Positions 23,699 through 31,559 of a stretch of 40,101 nucleotides of DNA are shown one piece after another. The DNA is from Arthrobacter sp. UNC362MFTsu5.1. GTDB lineage: Bacteria > Actinomycetota > Actinomycetes > Actinomycetales > Micrococcaceae. Position 1 is the stretch's first letter, and the number at the start of each line of letters is the position of its first letter. Where the stretch lies: contig NZ_JMLE01000035.1 of assembly GCF_000685965.1 (NCBI RefSeq), positions 1 to 40,101 of the forward strand. Direction: 5' to 3'. A model generated the notes under the pieces. The model saw only the letters and a program-made list of their open reading frames with translations. It did no database searches and had not been told where the DNA came from. The translations under genes were made by a program, and so were the position numbers.

Positions 23699-24052
23699 CT
23701 TTTTGCTCCCTCGATTTTGATGCACGCAAGACCCCGCCCCGGGACCACGGTTACGCGATCACCAGGGTGGCTGCAGCCCGGATTCGGGCCGCGGTTCACC
23801 GCATCTCTTTTTGGTTGCTTACAGCTCTTCGCCTCGGCGGGCGCCGGGAGCACCTATGGAACAGGTCTTTCTCCCAAGCTGTCCGGTCCCGTTGGAACCT
23901 TCCGAAAGGGCGTCAGTGCGCATAACGCCGCACCCCTTCATGACTTCAACCCTAATCATAAGTAGGCTTAGTTTCAAGTCGATGGGCGAATTTCTTTTCC
24001 CGGCACAGTATTCGCCCCGTTCCGCCTGCGGGATTGCGCAGGGCGGGGTTCG
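23699..24052 (-). other. Long structured leader of the secreted-protein gene
   Basis: About 350 bases without a convincing gene. On the minus strand it holds several small hairpins, among them GCGG-TGAA-CCGC and GCCCG-AATC-CGGGC. It also holds a 40-codon open frame (ATG at about 23941 to a stop near 23820). A partial palindrome CCTAATCATAAGTAGG lies at 23950-23965, where a promoter or operator would sit. It could be a cis-regulatory RNA; I could not match it to a known riboswitch class. Confidence 0.35.
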
Positions 24053-24458
24053 CTATCGGTGCATCTCAGCGCTCAGTCTCGCCACGACAGTTTTCGCATC
24101 AACCTCATCCGAAGTATCAACACGAATTGTTCGCCCGATCGCCAACGGCGCAGCATTGGCTTCCCACTCCGCCCAGTCGTGTTCTGCGCCAAGTCCGTCG
24201 GGATGTATCCAATGCCGCTGGCGCGTTGCATAACGGCTCCAAGCCAAGTCGGCTGATACCTCGCACCAGATTTCAATTACCCGGGGCTTTCCCGATTTGG
24301 CGATTCCGTCAACAACAAAGCCCAGGTCCCGCGGCCGGTACCACCAGGACCGGTCTTTTGAGACGACGGGAACCCCCCAGCGCGTCACCGAGCAGCCTGC
24401 TGAGCGTCGTCATTCCGGCACCGGGGAGCCCGTTTATCAGAATTACGGATGCAGCCAT
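24053..24458 (-). pseudogene. Decayed P-loop kinase-like gene
   Basis: From ATG 24458 the frame reads AASVILINGLPGAGMTTLSR, the N-terminus of small P-loop kinases (chloramphenicol-phosphotransferase/adenylate-kinase-like AAA proteins). At a G6 run (C6 at 24373-24378 on plus) it leaves frame; removing one G would continue as LGVPVVSKDRSWWYRPRDL and on to a stop at 24053. Three faults are visible: the one-base insertion, Met in place of the Walker A lysine (GLPGAGMTT), and the direct join of VVSKDR to SWWYRPRDL. In intact relatives, about 35 residues would be expected between those two segments. The total of 134 codons is short for the family. The gene is probably dead. Confidence 0.65.
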
Positions 24459-24520
24459 GCTCCAATTGTTGCTGTTTCCGGGAATGCACGACGACGGCGC
24501 GCGCCTTCCACCCCACCTGA

Positions 24521-24922
24521 CTAGTGGGCGTGGTCCCCGCGGCTGTATTCAAAAACCCATCCAATCAGCGCAACCAGCGCAAATCCCGCGCCGATATAGA
24601 GGATCCAAAATCCAATTGCCAGTCCAAGGAACCCGGTGGCCGCGGAAAAGCCCAGGGCAATGGGCCACCAGCTCCAGGGACTGAACTGGCCCTGCTCGCC
24701 TGCGCCCTCGTGGATCTCCGCATCATGGCGGTCCTCGGGACGCATCCCGACCCGCCGGCCCGTATAGCCGAGGTATCCCCCGATCAGTCCTGCCAGACCG
24801 CCCACCAGCCACAAGGCCAGGAAGCCAACCGGCTCGGTCCACTCCGTGATGAAGCCGTAGACCACCCCAACGGGTACGAAGAAAATGGCCATGCCTCCGA
24901 AAATCCAGGATTCGATTTTCAT
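24521..24922 (-). CDS. ctaF: Cytochrome c oxidase subunit IV, actinobacterial type
   Basis: 133 residues from ATG 24922 (AGAGGAG just upstream). Four membrane helices: two at the N-terminus (WIFGGMAIFFVPVGVVYGFI and PVGFLALWLVGGLAGLIGGY) and two near the C-terminus (WPIALGFSAATGFLGLAIGF and LYIGAGFALVALIGWV). The loop carries GRRVGMRPEDR and the FSPWSWWP motif, both diagnostic of the CtaF subunit of the aa3 oxidase in the bcc-aa3 supercomplex. The usual neighbours ctaC and ctaD are absent here, so this is either a relocated gene or a second copy. The subunit has no catalytic residues; it helps assembly or stability. Confidence 0.85.
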   Translation of the reverse strand: MKIESWIFGGMAIFFVPVGVVYGFITEWTEPVGFLALWLVGGLAGLIGGYLGYTGRRVGMRPEDRHDAEIHEGAGEQGQFSPWSWWPIALGFSAATGFLGLAIGFWILYIGAGFALVALIGWVFEYSRGDHAH

Positions 24923-25104
24923 GACTCCTCTTTCTGCCAATCAAGCCGGGGTCAGGCAAGCTCAACCCCTTGATCCAACTGTGGCCTTCACTCCCCGCCC
25001 CGCGGAAGGGACGAAGGACCCCCCTTGCACCGGGGCCCGGAACGCACCGCTCCGCCCCTTCCCCGGGCACCGAGAAGGCAGCCACCCGCGGATAGAGTCG
25101 GAGG

Positions 25105-25647
25105 ATGATTGCTGAGGCCGCCACACTGACCGGAGATGTTCGAATGCGGTTGCTCCAGGCTGCTGATGCCGAAGCGTTGAGTGCGGCGTACCGGCTGAAC
25201 CGGGACCATCTGGCACCCTGGGAACCTGCGCGGGCTGACGAGTTCTTCACGGCTGCCAGCCAGCGCGCCGTCATCGAATCAAAGCTCGCCCTGCATGCTG
25301 CGGGGCAGGAGGTTCCGTGGATTCTCTTGGCCGGCAGCCGCGTCGTGGGAGCCATCACGCTGACAGGAATCGTCCGCGGCCCGTTCCTTAGCGCCCACGT
25401 CGGTTACTGGGTGGACAAGGACTTCAACGGACTCGGCATCGGCAGCTCAGCCATCGCCTTCGTGCTGGCTGCGGCGAGGGACGAGCTCGGGTTGCACCGG
25501 GTCCAGGCGGCCACTCTCGAACACAACACACCCTCGCGGAAAATATTGTCCCGCGCCGGGTTTGATGAGATCGGCCTGGCACCGTCCTACCTGAAGATTG
25601 CTGGCTCGTGGCAGGACCATGTCCTGTTCCAACGCATCCTCGAGTGA
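25105..25647 (+). CDS. GNAT acetyltransferase, RimJ/RimL type
   Basis: 180 residues, one GNAT fold. The acetyl-CoA-binding motif A is FNGLGIGSSAIAFVLAAARD near 113-132 (Q/RxxGxG/A pattern), preceded by HVGYWVDKDF, the opening of the RimJ/RimL group. LHRVQAATLEHNTPSRKILS and RAGFDEIG complete the conserved half. Members acetylate N-terminal amines of ribosomal proteins or small molecules, including some antibiotics. ATG 25105 gives the full domain; the Shine-Dalgarno-like GAGTCGGAGG is close before it. It may be cotranscribed with the RibD/DHFR-like gene 62 bases on. Confidence 0.88.
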   Translation: MIAEAATLTGDVRMRLLQAADAEALSAAYRLNRDHLAPWEPARADEFFTAASQRAVIESKLALHAAGQEVPWILLAGSRVVGAITLTGIVRGPFLSAHVGYWVDKDFNGLGIGSSAIAFVLAAARDELGLHRVQAATLEHNTPSRKILSRAGFDEIGLAPSYLKIAGSWQDHVLFQRILE

Positions 25648-25709
25648 TTCACTGGAGGGTACGACCGGCGGTCCCGCCCGGGTGCCCGCCCTGCCACGAA
25701 GGGATCGAC

Positions 25710-26282
25710 ATGCGGAAGATCATTCTGATCGCGTCAGTTTCGGTGGACGGATACTTCGAAGGGCTGAACCGAGACATCAGCTGGCACCTGGTGGATGAGG
25801 AACTGCACCAGCACTTCAACGATATGAGCAGGGAGATGGGTGCGTTCATTGATGGGCGCGTCACCTACGAGCTGATGGCCGATTATTGGCCAACCGCCGA
25901 CCAGGATCCACACAGCACGGCGGTCGAGGCCGAGTTTGCCGGGATCTGGCGCGACATTCCCAAAATCGTTTTCTCCCGGACCCTCACCGAGGCCGGCTGG
26001 AACACGACGGTGATGCACGACGTCGTGCCTGAAGAAATCGCGGAACTGAAGGCGCAGCCCGGCGGCGACATTGCACTCAGCGGCGCCAACCTGACCGCGA
26101 CATTCCTGCGCCTCGGCCTGGTGGATGAATACCGGATCTACGTCCACCCCGTGGTCCTGGGCCAGGGCAACGGCCGGCCACTGTTCGAGTCACCGGACAT
26201 CCGGATGAACCTCAAGCTGACTGGAACCCATGCGTTCGGCAACGGCGTGGTTCTACTGCACTACGAGCGCGGCCAGGACTAA
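25710..26282 (+). CDS. RibD C-terminal/DHFR-like reductase (intact paralogue)
   Basis: 190 residues from ATG 25710 (AAGGGAT upstream). The motif order repeats that of the gene at 5037: KIILIASVSVDGYFEGLNRD, IALSGANLTATFLRLGLVDE and HPVVLGQGNGRPLF. The end is the complete FGNGVVLLHYERG strand, showing what the other copy has lost. The family uses NADPH and is related to the reductase domain of RibD; the physiological substrate is usually not known. It follows the GNAT gene on the same strand. The two reductases are clearly related but diverged, so they are old paralogues, not a recent copy. Confidence 0.85.
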   Translation: MRKIILIASVSVDGYFEGLNRDISWHLVDEELHQHFNDMSREMGAFIDGRVTYELMADYWPTADQDPHSTAVEAEFAGIWRDIPKIVFSRTLTEAGWNTTVMHDVVPEEIAELKAQPGGDIALSGANLTATFLRLGLVDEYRIYVHPVVLGQGNGRPLFESPDIRMNLKLTGTHAFGNGVVLLHYERGQD

Positions 26283-26328
26283 CTGCACGTACGACGGCGG
26301 CCAGCCCCTCAGGGCGCCGTGAAGGTCC

Positions 26329-27543
26329 TTAGACGAACGCGGACCTGCCGGTCACCGCACGGGCCACGATCAGCGAATTGATCTCGTAGCTGCCCTCGTA
26401 GGTGTAGAGAATTTCGGCGTCGCCGAACAACTTGCCCATCTCGTAGTCGCTGCTGATGCCGTTTCCGCCCAGCAGGGACCTGCCCATCGCCACCGAGGCC
26501 CGCGCCAGCCGGGTGGTGGTGGACTTCGCCATGGCCGCCTGGGCCATCTCCAGCTTGCCGTCCTGCTGGATCCGGGCCAGCTGGGCCATGAGCGCGAGGG
26601 AGGCGCTGGCGTTGCCAAGGATTTCGGCCAGCTGTTGCTGAACCAGTTGGAACCGGGCCAGTTCCTTGCCGAACTGCTTCCGCTCCAGGGCATAGGAACG
26701 GGCGACGTCGAACGCGGCCAGCTGGATCCCGGCCGCCTGCCAGCCCACCCAGGCTCGCGAGTCGCGAAGGAGGTCGTTGGCCTTGGAGAAATCCGTGGCG
26801 CCGGGCAGGAGGTTGGACGCCGGAATCCGGACCTCGTCGAGAACGATGTCCGCGTTCTGCATGATCCGCAAGCCGATCTTGTTGCAGATCTTCGTAGCGG
26901 AGTAGCCGGGCCGGTCCGTTTCCACGATGAAGCCCTTGATCTGGCCGTCCGCCTCATCGCGCGCCCAGACCAGCGCAAAGTCCGCGATGGTCCCGGCGCC
27001 GATCCAGCGCTTGGCGCCGTTGATCACCCATTCGCCGCGCTCCAGCCGGGCCGATGTTTCCAGGCCGCCGGCAATATCCGAGCCGTGCTCCGGCTCCGTC
27101 AGCGCGAAGGCGCCCAGCTGGGTGAACGCTTGGAGTCCGGGCAGCCACCGCTGCTTCTGTTCGTCCGAACCGAGCTCGTCGATCATCCCGACGATCAGCT
27201 CGTTGTGGATGCCCACCAGCGCCGACAGGGACACGTCCGCCCGGGCCACCTCCACATACATCAGGCCTTTGAACAGCGCCGACGTCCCGTCCGTCTGCAG
27301 GCCGCCCAGCCCGTACTTGCCCATTTCGGCCAGCAGTCCGAACGGGAATTCCTCGCGGTTCCAGTATTCGATGGACGCTGCGCGGATGCGGGACTGCAGG
27401 AACTCCCGCACCTCAAGGTACCGCGACCGTTCCCCCTCCGGCAGCAGGTCCACAACGTACATGAGGTCCGCGTCCGGAAAGGGCGGCTGCTCGGCAACTG
27501 TAGTGATTTCCCCGCTGTCACGTCGTTGTGGCTGCACCGGCAC
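26329..27543 (-). CDS. Acyl-CoA dehydrogenase (glutaryl-CoA dehydrogenase-like)
   Basis: 404 residues from GTG 27543, with AAGGG upstream. All acyl-CoA dehydrogenase signatures are present: FALTEPEHGSDIAG near 147, the FAD-binding WINGAKRWIG-like WVINGAKRWIGAGT near 172, RARQF-type YALERKQFGKELARFQLVQ near 283, and the catalytic Glu in YTYEGSYEINSLIVAR near 384. The TYEGSYEIN context is that of glutaryl-CoA and similar dehydrogenases. The enzyme oxidises an acyl-CoA and passes electrons to ETF. It diverges from the acyl-CoA ligase gene at 27622 across a shared palindrome, which suggests one fatty or aromatic acid route. The true substrate is unresolved. Confidence 0.9.
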   Translation of the reverse strand: MPVQPQRRDSGEITTVAEQPPFPDADLMYVVDLLPEGERSRYLEVREFLQSRIRAASIEYWNREEFPFGLLAEMGKYGLGGLQTDGTSALFKGLMYVEVARADVSLSALVGIHNELIVGMIDELGSDEQKQRWLPGLQAFTQLGAFALTEPEHGSDIAGGLETSARLERGEWVINGAKRWIGAGTIADFALVWARDEADGQIKGFIVETDRPGYSATKICNKIGLRIMQNADIVLDEVRIPASNLLPGATDFSKANDLLRDSRAWVGWQAAGIQLAAFDVARSYALERKQFGKELARFQLVQQQLAEILGNASASLALMAQLARIQQDGKLEMAQAAMAKSTTTRLARASVAMGRSLLGGNGISSDYEMGKLFGDAEILYTYEGSYEINSLIVARAVTGRSAFV

Positions 27544-27575
27544 GCGTCCCTTCGCTCTTCCAAACCCTTGGATGT

Positions 27576-27609
27576 CCTAGTATATTGCACAGTGATATGG
27601 ATCACTAGG
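27576..27609. promoter_or_regulatory. Palindromic operator in the divergent promoter region
   Basis: AGTGAT-ATGG-ATCACT (27591-27606) is a perfect 6-bp-arm palindrome. CCTAGT (27576) and ACTAGG (27604) form a second, overlapping pair. A minus-strand TATACT in the same stretch is a good -10 for the dehydrogenase gene, with the palindrome over its -35 region. The MarR regulator at 29415 is the natural candidate to bind. Confidence 0.6.
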
Positions 27610-27621
27610 CGAAAGGCCCCC

Positions 27622-29376
27622 ATGACAGTCACCGACGACTTCCGGGCCGCGAGGGACAGGCTTCTGGCCCTGCGCGAGGACTACGGCCAGGCACGGGATG
27701 AATTCCAGTGGCCCCGCTTCGAAGAATTCAACTTCGCCCTCGACTGGTTCGACCAGATCGCCGCGGACCCCGCCAAGGGCACCAAACCAGCTTTGGTGAT
27801 CGTGGAGCAGGACGGCAGCGCCACCAGGCGGAGCTTCGCGGAGCTTTCCGAGCGCTCCAGCCAGGTGGCCGCCTGGCTCCGCAGCCAGGGCGTCCGCCGC
27901 GGTGACCGCATGATCATCATGCTCGGCAACCAGGTGGAACTGTGGGAGCTCATGCTGGCCGGAATCAAACTGGGAATCGTCATGATCCCCACCACCACGC
28001 TCATGGGCCCCGCGGACCTGGCGGACCGGGTGCAGCGCGGCGAGGCGGGCTGGGCCGCCGTCGGAAGTTCCAACATCGGCAAGTTTGCCGGCGTTCCCGG
28101 CGACTACAGGCTCATTGAAATCACCGACGGCGAGCGCAGCACCGCTGTAAACAGCGCGGCTGAAGACACCGCGGCCCTGCAGTACGCCGATTCCCACAGC
28201 GCCCCGGCGGACTTCGCCCCGGACGCTCCCACCAAGGCGGACGAAACCCTGCTTCTCTACTTCACCTCAGGCACCACGTCCAAGGCCAAACTGGTGGAGC
28301 ACACGCACACGTCCTACCCCGTGGGGCACCTGTCCACCATGTTCTGGATCGGGCTGGAACCGGGCGACGTGCACCTGAACGTGGCCTCGCCGGGCTGGGC
28401 CAAGCACGCCTGGTCCAATGTGTTCACGCCCTGGATCGCCGAGGCCTGCGTGTTCATCTACAACTACAGCCGGTTCGACGCCAAGGCCCTCATGGAACAG
28501 ATGGGCCGGGAAAGGGTGACCAGCTTCTGCGCCCCGCCCACGGTCTGGCGCATGCTGATCCAGGCGGACCTGACCGTCCTGAAGAACCCGCCCACCAAGG
28601 TGGTGTCCGCCGGCGAACCCCTCAACGCCGAGGTGATCGACCAGGTCCACCGCGCCTGGGGCCAGACCATCCGCGACGGCTTCGGCCAGACCGAATCCAC
28701 CGTGCAGGTGGCCAACACACCCGGCCAGCCGATCAAGATCGGCGCCATGGGCAGGCCGCTGCCCGGCTACGACGTGGTGCTGGTTGACCCCGCAACGGGA
28801 GAAGAGGCCGACGACGGCGAACTCTGCCTCCGCCTCGACCCCCGCCCCGCAGGGCTGATGAAGGCCTACTACGGCGACCCGGAGAAGACCGCTGACGCCT
28901 TCCGCGACGGTTACTACCACACGGGGGACATGGCCAGCCGGGACGAGCGCGGCATCATCACCTACGTGGGCCGCGGCGACGACGTCTTCAAATCCTCCGA
29001 CTACCGGCTGTCCCCGTTCGAGCTGGAAAGCGTCCTGATCGAACACCCCGCCGTGGCGGAGGCCGCCGTCGTTCCTTCCCCCGATCCGGTCAAGCTGTCC
29101 GTGCCGAAAGCGTTTGTGGTCCTCGCCGCCGGGCACCAGCCGGGCCCGGAGCTCGCGGAAGACATCCTGCGCTACTGCCGCGACCATCTGGCACCTTTCA
29201 AGCGCATCCGGCGGCTGGAATTCGCGGAACTGCCCAAGACCATCTCGGGCAAGATCCGGCGCGTGGAACTCCGGCACAGTGAGGAGCTCCGGCACGGCGG
29301 CGGCCCGCAGCCCGAGGGCCTGGGCGTCGAGTACTCGGAGGCGGATTTCCCGGGATTGAAAAGCCCCGGTGTTTGA
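27622..29376 (+). CDS. AMP-forming acyl-CoA ligase
   Basis: 584 residues from ATG 27622 (GAAAGG upstream). The same frame is open far upstream, but that part lies over the dehydrogenase and is a shadow. Adenylate-forming motifs are in order: YFTSGTTSKAKLVEH near 212 (P-loop A3), DGFGQTEST near 352 (A5), YHTGDMASRD near 433 (A7) and PKTISGKIRR near 540 (A10, with the catalytic lysine). It resembles medium-chain or acetyl-CoA-synthetase-like ligases. It would activate a carboxylic acid for the divergent acyl-CoA dehydrogenase. The MarR gene follows after 38 bases and is probably in the same operon. Confidence 0.9.
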   Translation: MTVTDDFRAARDRLLALREDYGQARDEFQWPRFEEFNFALDWFDQIAADPAKGTKPALVIVEQDGSATRRSFAELSERSSQVAAWLRSQGVRRGDRMIIMLGNQVELWELMLAGIKLGIVMIPTTTLMGPADLADRVQRGEAGWAAVGSSNIGKFAGVPGDYRLIEITDGERSTAVNSAAEDTAALQYADSHSAPADFAPDAPTKADETLLLYFTSGTTSKAKLVEHTHTSYPVGHLSTMFWIGLEPGDVHLNVASPGWAKHAWSNVFTPWIAEACVFIYNYSRFDAKALMEQMGRERVTSFCAPPTVWRMLIQADLTVLKNPPTKVVSAGEPLNAEVIDQVHRAWGQTIRDGFGQTESTVQVANTPGQPIKIGAMGRPLPGYDVVLVDPATGEEADDGELCLRLDPRPAGLMKAYYGDPEKTADAFRDGYYHTGDMASRDERGIITYVGRGDDVFKSSDYRLSPFELESVLIEHPAVAEAAVVPSPDPVKLSVPKAFVVLAAGHQPGPELAEDILRYCRDHLAPFKRIRRLEFAELPKTISGKIRRVELRHSEELRHGGGPQPEGLGVEYSEADFPGLKSPGV

Positions 29377-29414
29377 AAAGCTAGGCTGAAGCAACCCACA
29401 CGTCAGGAGGTGCC

Positions 29415-29921
29415 ATGGGAAACCCGCTCCCGCGCGATCCCATTGCCGACGCCCAGCGCAACTGGGAACGGCACGGCTGGGGCGACGTCGCCGCGCCCAT
29501 GGCGGCCATCACCGCCATCATGCGCACCCAGCAGATCCTGCTGGCCCGGATCGAGGGCGTCCTCAAACCCTTCGGCCTCACCTTCGCCCGGTACGAACTC
29601 CTGGCCCTCCTGAGTTTCGCCCGCAGCGGCGCGCTGCCCATGAACAAGGCCAGCGCGCTCCTGCAGGTCCATCCCACCTCGGTGACCAACGCCGTCGACC
29701 GCCTCCAGGACGCCGGCCTGGTGGTCCGGTCCCCGCACCCGACCGACGGGCGCACCACCCTGATCGAACTCACCACGGAGGGGCGCACCCTGGCCAAACG
29801 TGCGACGGCGGCACTGAACACCGAGGTGTTCGGCCAGTCCGGCTTCGCCAGCCAGGATGTGGACCAGCTGATCCGGATCCTCGGGAGATTCCGGCAGAAC
29901 GCCGGCGACTTCGGCGACTGA
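29415..29921 (+). CDS. MarR-family regulator
   Basis: 168 residues with AGGAGG before ATG 29415. The winged helix reads LTFARYELLALLSFARSGAL, then LLQVHPTSVTNAVDRLQDAG (recognition helix) and LVVRSPHPTDGRTTLIELT (wing with the DxR motif). Helices at both ends would form the dimer. MarR proteins commonly sense aromatic or fatty acids or their CoA esters. Since it follows the acyl-CoA ligase gene, it is likely to repress the ligase and dehydrogenase through the palindrome at 27591 and be released by the substrate or its CoA ester. Confidence 0.9.
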   Translation: MGNPLPRDPIADAQRNWERHGWGDVAAPMAAITAIMRTQQILLARIEGVLKPFGLTFARYELLALLSFARSGALPMNKASALLQVHPTSVTNAVDRLQDAGLVVRSPHPTDGRTTLIELTTEGRTLAKRATAALNTEVFGQSGFASQDVDQLIRILGRFRQNAGDFGD

Positions 29922-30008
29922 CTACCGTGTTGCCGCACCTTGGTATGCAGGCAGCCCTAGACTGCTGATGTTTAGGACATGACCTGACGCTGGACCGAGG
30001 AGAGCGCA

Positions 30009-30437
30009 ATGATTCCGGAAATCAATATCTGGGCCGTACTGCTGGCCACCCTGTCCAGCATGGTGGTGGGCTCGGTCTGGTACACCCCGAAGGTGTTCGG
30101 CAACTACTGGATGAGGGTGGCGAAGGTTTCGCCCAGCGGGGAAGCAAAGGACGCCGTCAAACCCATCCTGATCACGCTGGTGGTCAGCTTCGTCAGCGCC
30201 CTGGTCCTCGCCGGGTCCGCTGCCATCTCCCAGCACTTCTACGGCGGCAACTTCCTGGCCAACACCCTGATCACCGCAGTCATCCTCTGGGCCGGTTTCA
30301 CGGCCGCCCGCTTCATCACGCACGACGCCTTTGAGGGCCGCCCGGCCGGGCTGACCATTCTGAACTGCGCCCACGAGCTGGTGACCCTGGTGGTCATGGG
30401 CCTGATCATCGGCCTGTTCGGCATCAGCGCCGCCTAG
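30009..30437 (+). CDS. DUF1761 family membrane protein
   Basis: 142 residues with four membrane helices. The N-terminal INIWAVLLATLSSMVVGSVW followed by YTPKVFGNYWMR is the signature of DUF1761 ('GxxWYxPxxFGxxW'). Helices near 53-72 (ILITLVVSFVSALVLAGSAA), 86-104 (TLITAVILWAGFTAARFIT) and 120-140 (CAHELVTLVVMGLIIGLFG) follow, the third with the conserved FExR-like DAFEGR just after. No function is established. Start ATG 30009 has GAGGAGAG upstream. It stands alone. Confidence 0.85.
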   Translation: MIPEINIWAVLLATLSSMVVGSVWYTPKVFGNYWMRVAKVSPSGEAKDAVKPILITLVVSFVSALVLAGSAAISQHFYGGNFLANTLITAVILWAGFTAARFITHDAFEGRPAGLTILNCAHELVTLVVMGLIIGLFGISAA

Positions 30438-30565
30438 CTGCCCCTATGAGCCCGCGGGCTTGAGGACCCCCTCACCGCGTATCGTGGCATAGTCACGGCT
30501 TAGCGCCGGCCGTCCCTGACGGTACGCTGCCGGACCTGAAGCACGGGCAGCGAGGGAGACCACGG

Positions 30566-31189
30566 ATGAAGTTTGACGAGTCGTTCTGGGATGAGCGCTA
30601 CCGCCAGCACGGTTCGGTCTGGAGCCGCAATCCGAACCCGAGCCTGGTGGCCGAAGCCGCCAGCCTTCGCCCGGGCTCAGCCCTGGACGTTGGCAGCGGC
30701 GAGGGCGCCGACTCCATCTGGCTGGCACGGCAGGGCTGGAGGGTTACTGCCGTGGACATCTCCTCCGTGGCCCTGGCGCGGGCCGCGGAACGGGCGGCCG
30801 AGGATGCAACAGTGGCGGGGCGGATCGTCTGGGTCCACCACGACCTCACCGCCATGCCCCCGCCCGCCGGGACCTTCGACCTTGTGTCCGCGCAGTTCAT
30901 GCACCTGCCCCTGGCTCAAAGGACAGAGCTTTACCACCGGCTGGCAGCGTCCGTTGCCCCCGGCGGTACCTTCCTGATCGTTGGCCACCACCCTGACGAC
31001 CTGGCAACCGGGATCCGCCGTCCGTCGCAGCCGGGCCTCCTCTTCACGCCCGAGGAGATCGCCGCCGAACTGGACCCCGAAGAATGGCAGATCGACGTCT
31101 GTGAAGCCCGCCGGCGGTCCGTCCGGGACGCCGACGGCAACTCCGTAACCGTCACGGATTCTGTGCTCCGCGCCCACCGCCGGTCCTGA
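30566..31189 (+). CDS. Class I SAM-dependent methyltransferase
   Basis: 207 residues, GAGGGAG upstream of ATG 30566. The SAM-binding motif I is ALDVGSGEGADSIWLARQGW near 38-57, followed by VTAVDIS (motif post-I) and WVHHDLTAMPPPAGTFDLVS (motifs II/III). FDESFWDERYRQHGSVW at the N-terminus is typical of the thiopurine/tellurite-resistance-like and 'methyltransferase domain 25' small-molecule methylases. The substrate is unknown; toxic small molecules are common substrates of this shape. No operon partner is visible. Confidence 0.88.
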   Translation: MKFDESFWDERYRQHGSVWSRNPNPSLVAEAASLRPGSALDVGSGEGADSIWLARQGWRVTAVDISSVALARAAERAAEDATVAGRIVWVHHDLTAMPPPAGTFDLVSAQFMHLPLAQRTELYHRLAASVAPGGTFLIVGHHPDDLATGIRRPSQPGLLFTPEEIAAELDPEEWQIDVCEARRRSVRDADGNSVTVTDSVLRAHRRS

Positions 31190-31559
31190 CGCACACGCAT
31201 CAGGCGGAGGCCTCACAACACTGCCTTCCCCAGGCGACAGGCTCGAAGAACGCAGGTTAAGCCGGGTTGCGGATCATGGCGCCGGATTGCTTGGTTTGGC
31301 CTCGTACTGCACGGTGCGTGGCGTCAGAAGTAGTCCGGTTTCCTCCCGTTTCGCTTCCATTGCGGGGTGCTGGCCAAGGCTGTGCAGACCGTGTTTAGGT
31401 GATTTCACGGCACAAGCCGAAGCACATCCGCAACAAAAACCACCCATCCCCCACCGCTCCCGGCGCCCCCGGGCCAGCTCCGCTGTGCCCGCTTTCCAGC
31501 ATGCCAATTCCCACCGCCTGCACTACATCGTCGCGCTTCATCCCCCATGAAAGGCCACT
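31190..31559. other. Intergenic region before the sulfonate operon
   Basis: 370 bases with no convincing gene on either strand. It must hold the promoter of the binding-protein operon; GTGTTTAGGTGATT near 31391 is AT-rich for the region, but no confident -35/-10 pair or palindrome was found. The last 150 bases are unusually rich in C on the plus strand. Confidence 0.6.

Noticed and set aside
23699..24052. Cyclic-di-AMP (ydaO-type) riboswitch
   Set aside because: Considered because such elements precede exported cell-wall proteins in actinobacteria, but the conserved core strings were not found.
26635..27621. Upstream extension of the acyl-CoA ligase frame
   Set aside because: It lies over the acyl-CoA dehydrogenase on the other strand; the family start and ribosome binding site are at 27622.
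28267..29394. Minus-strand frame opposite the acyl-CoA ligase
   Set aside because: Shadow frame, rich in His, Gly and Val with no motif.
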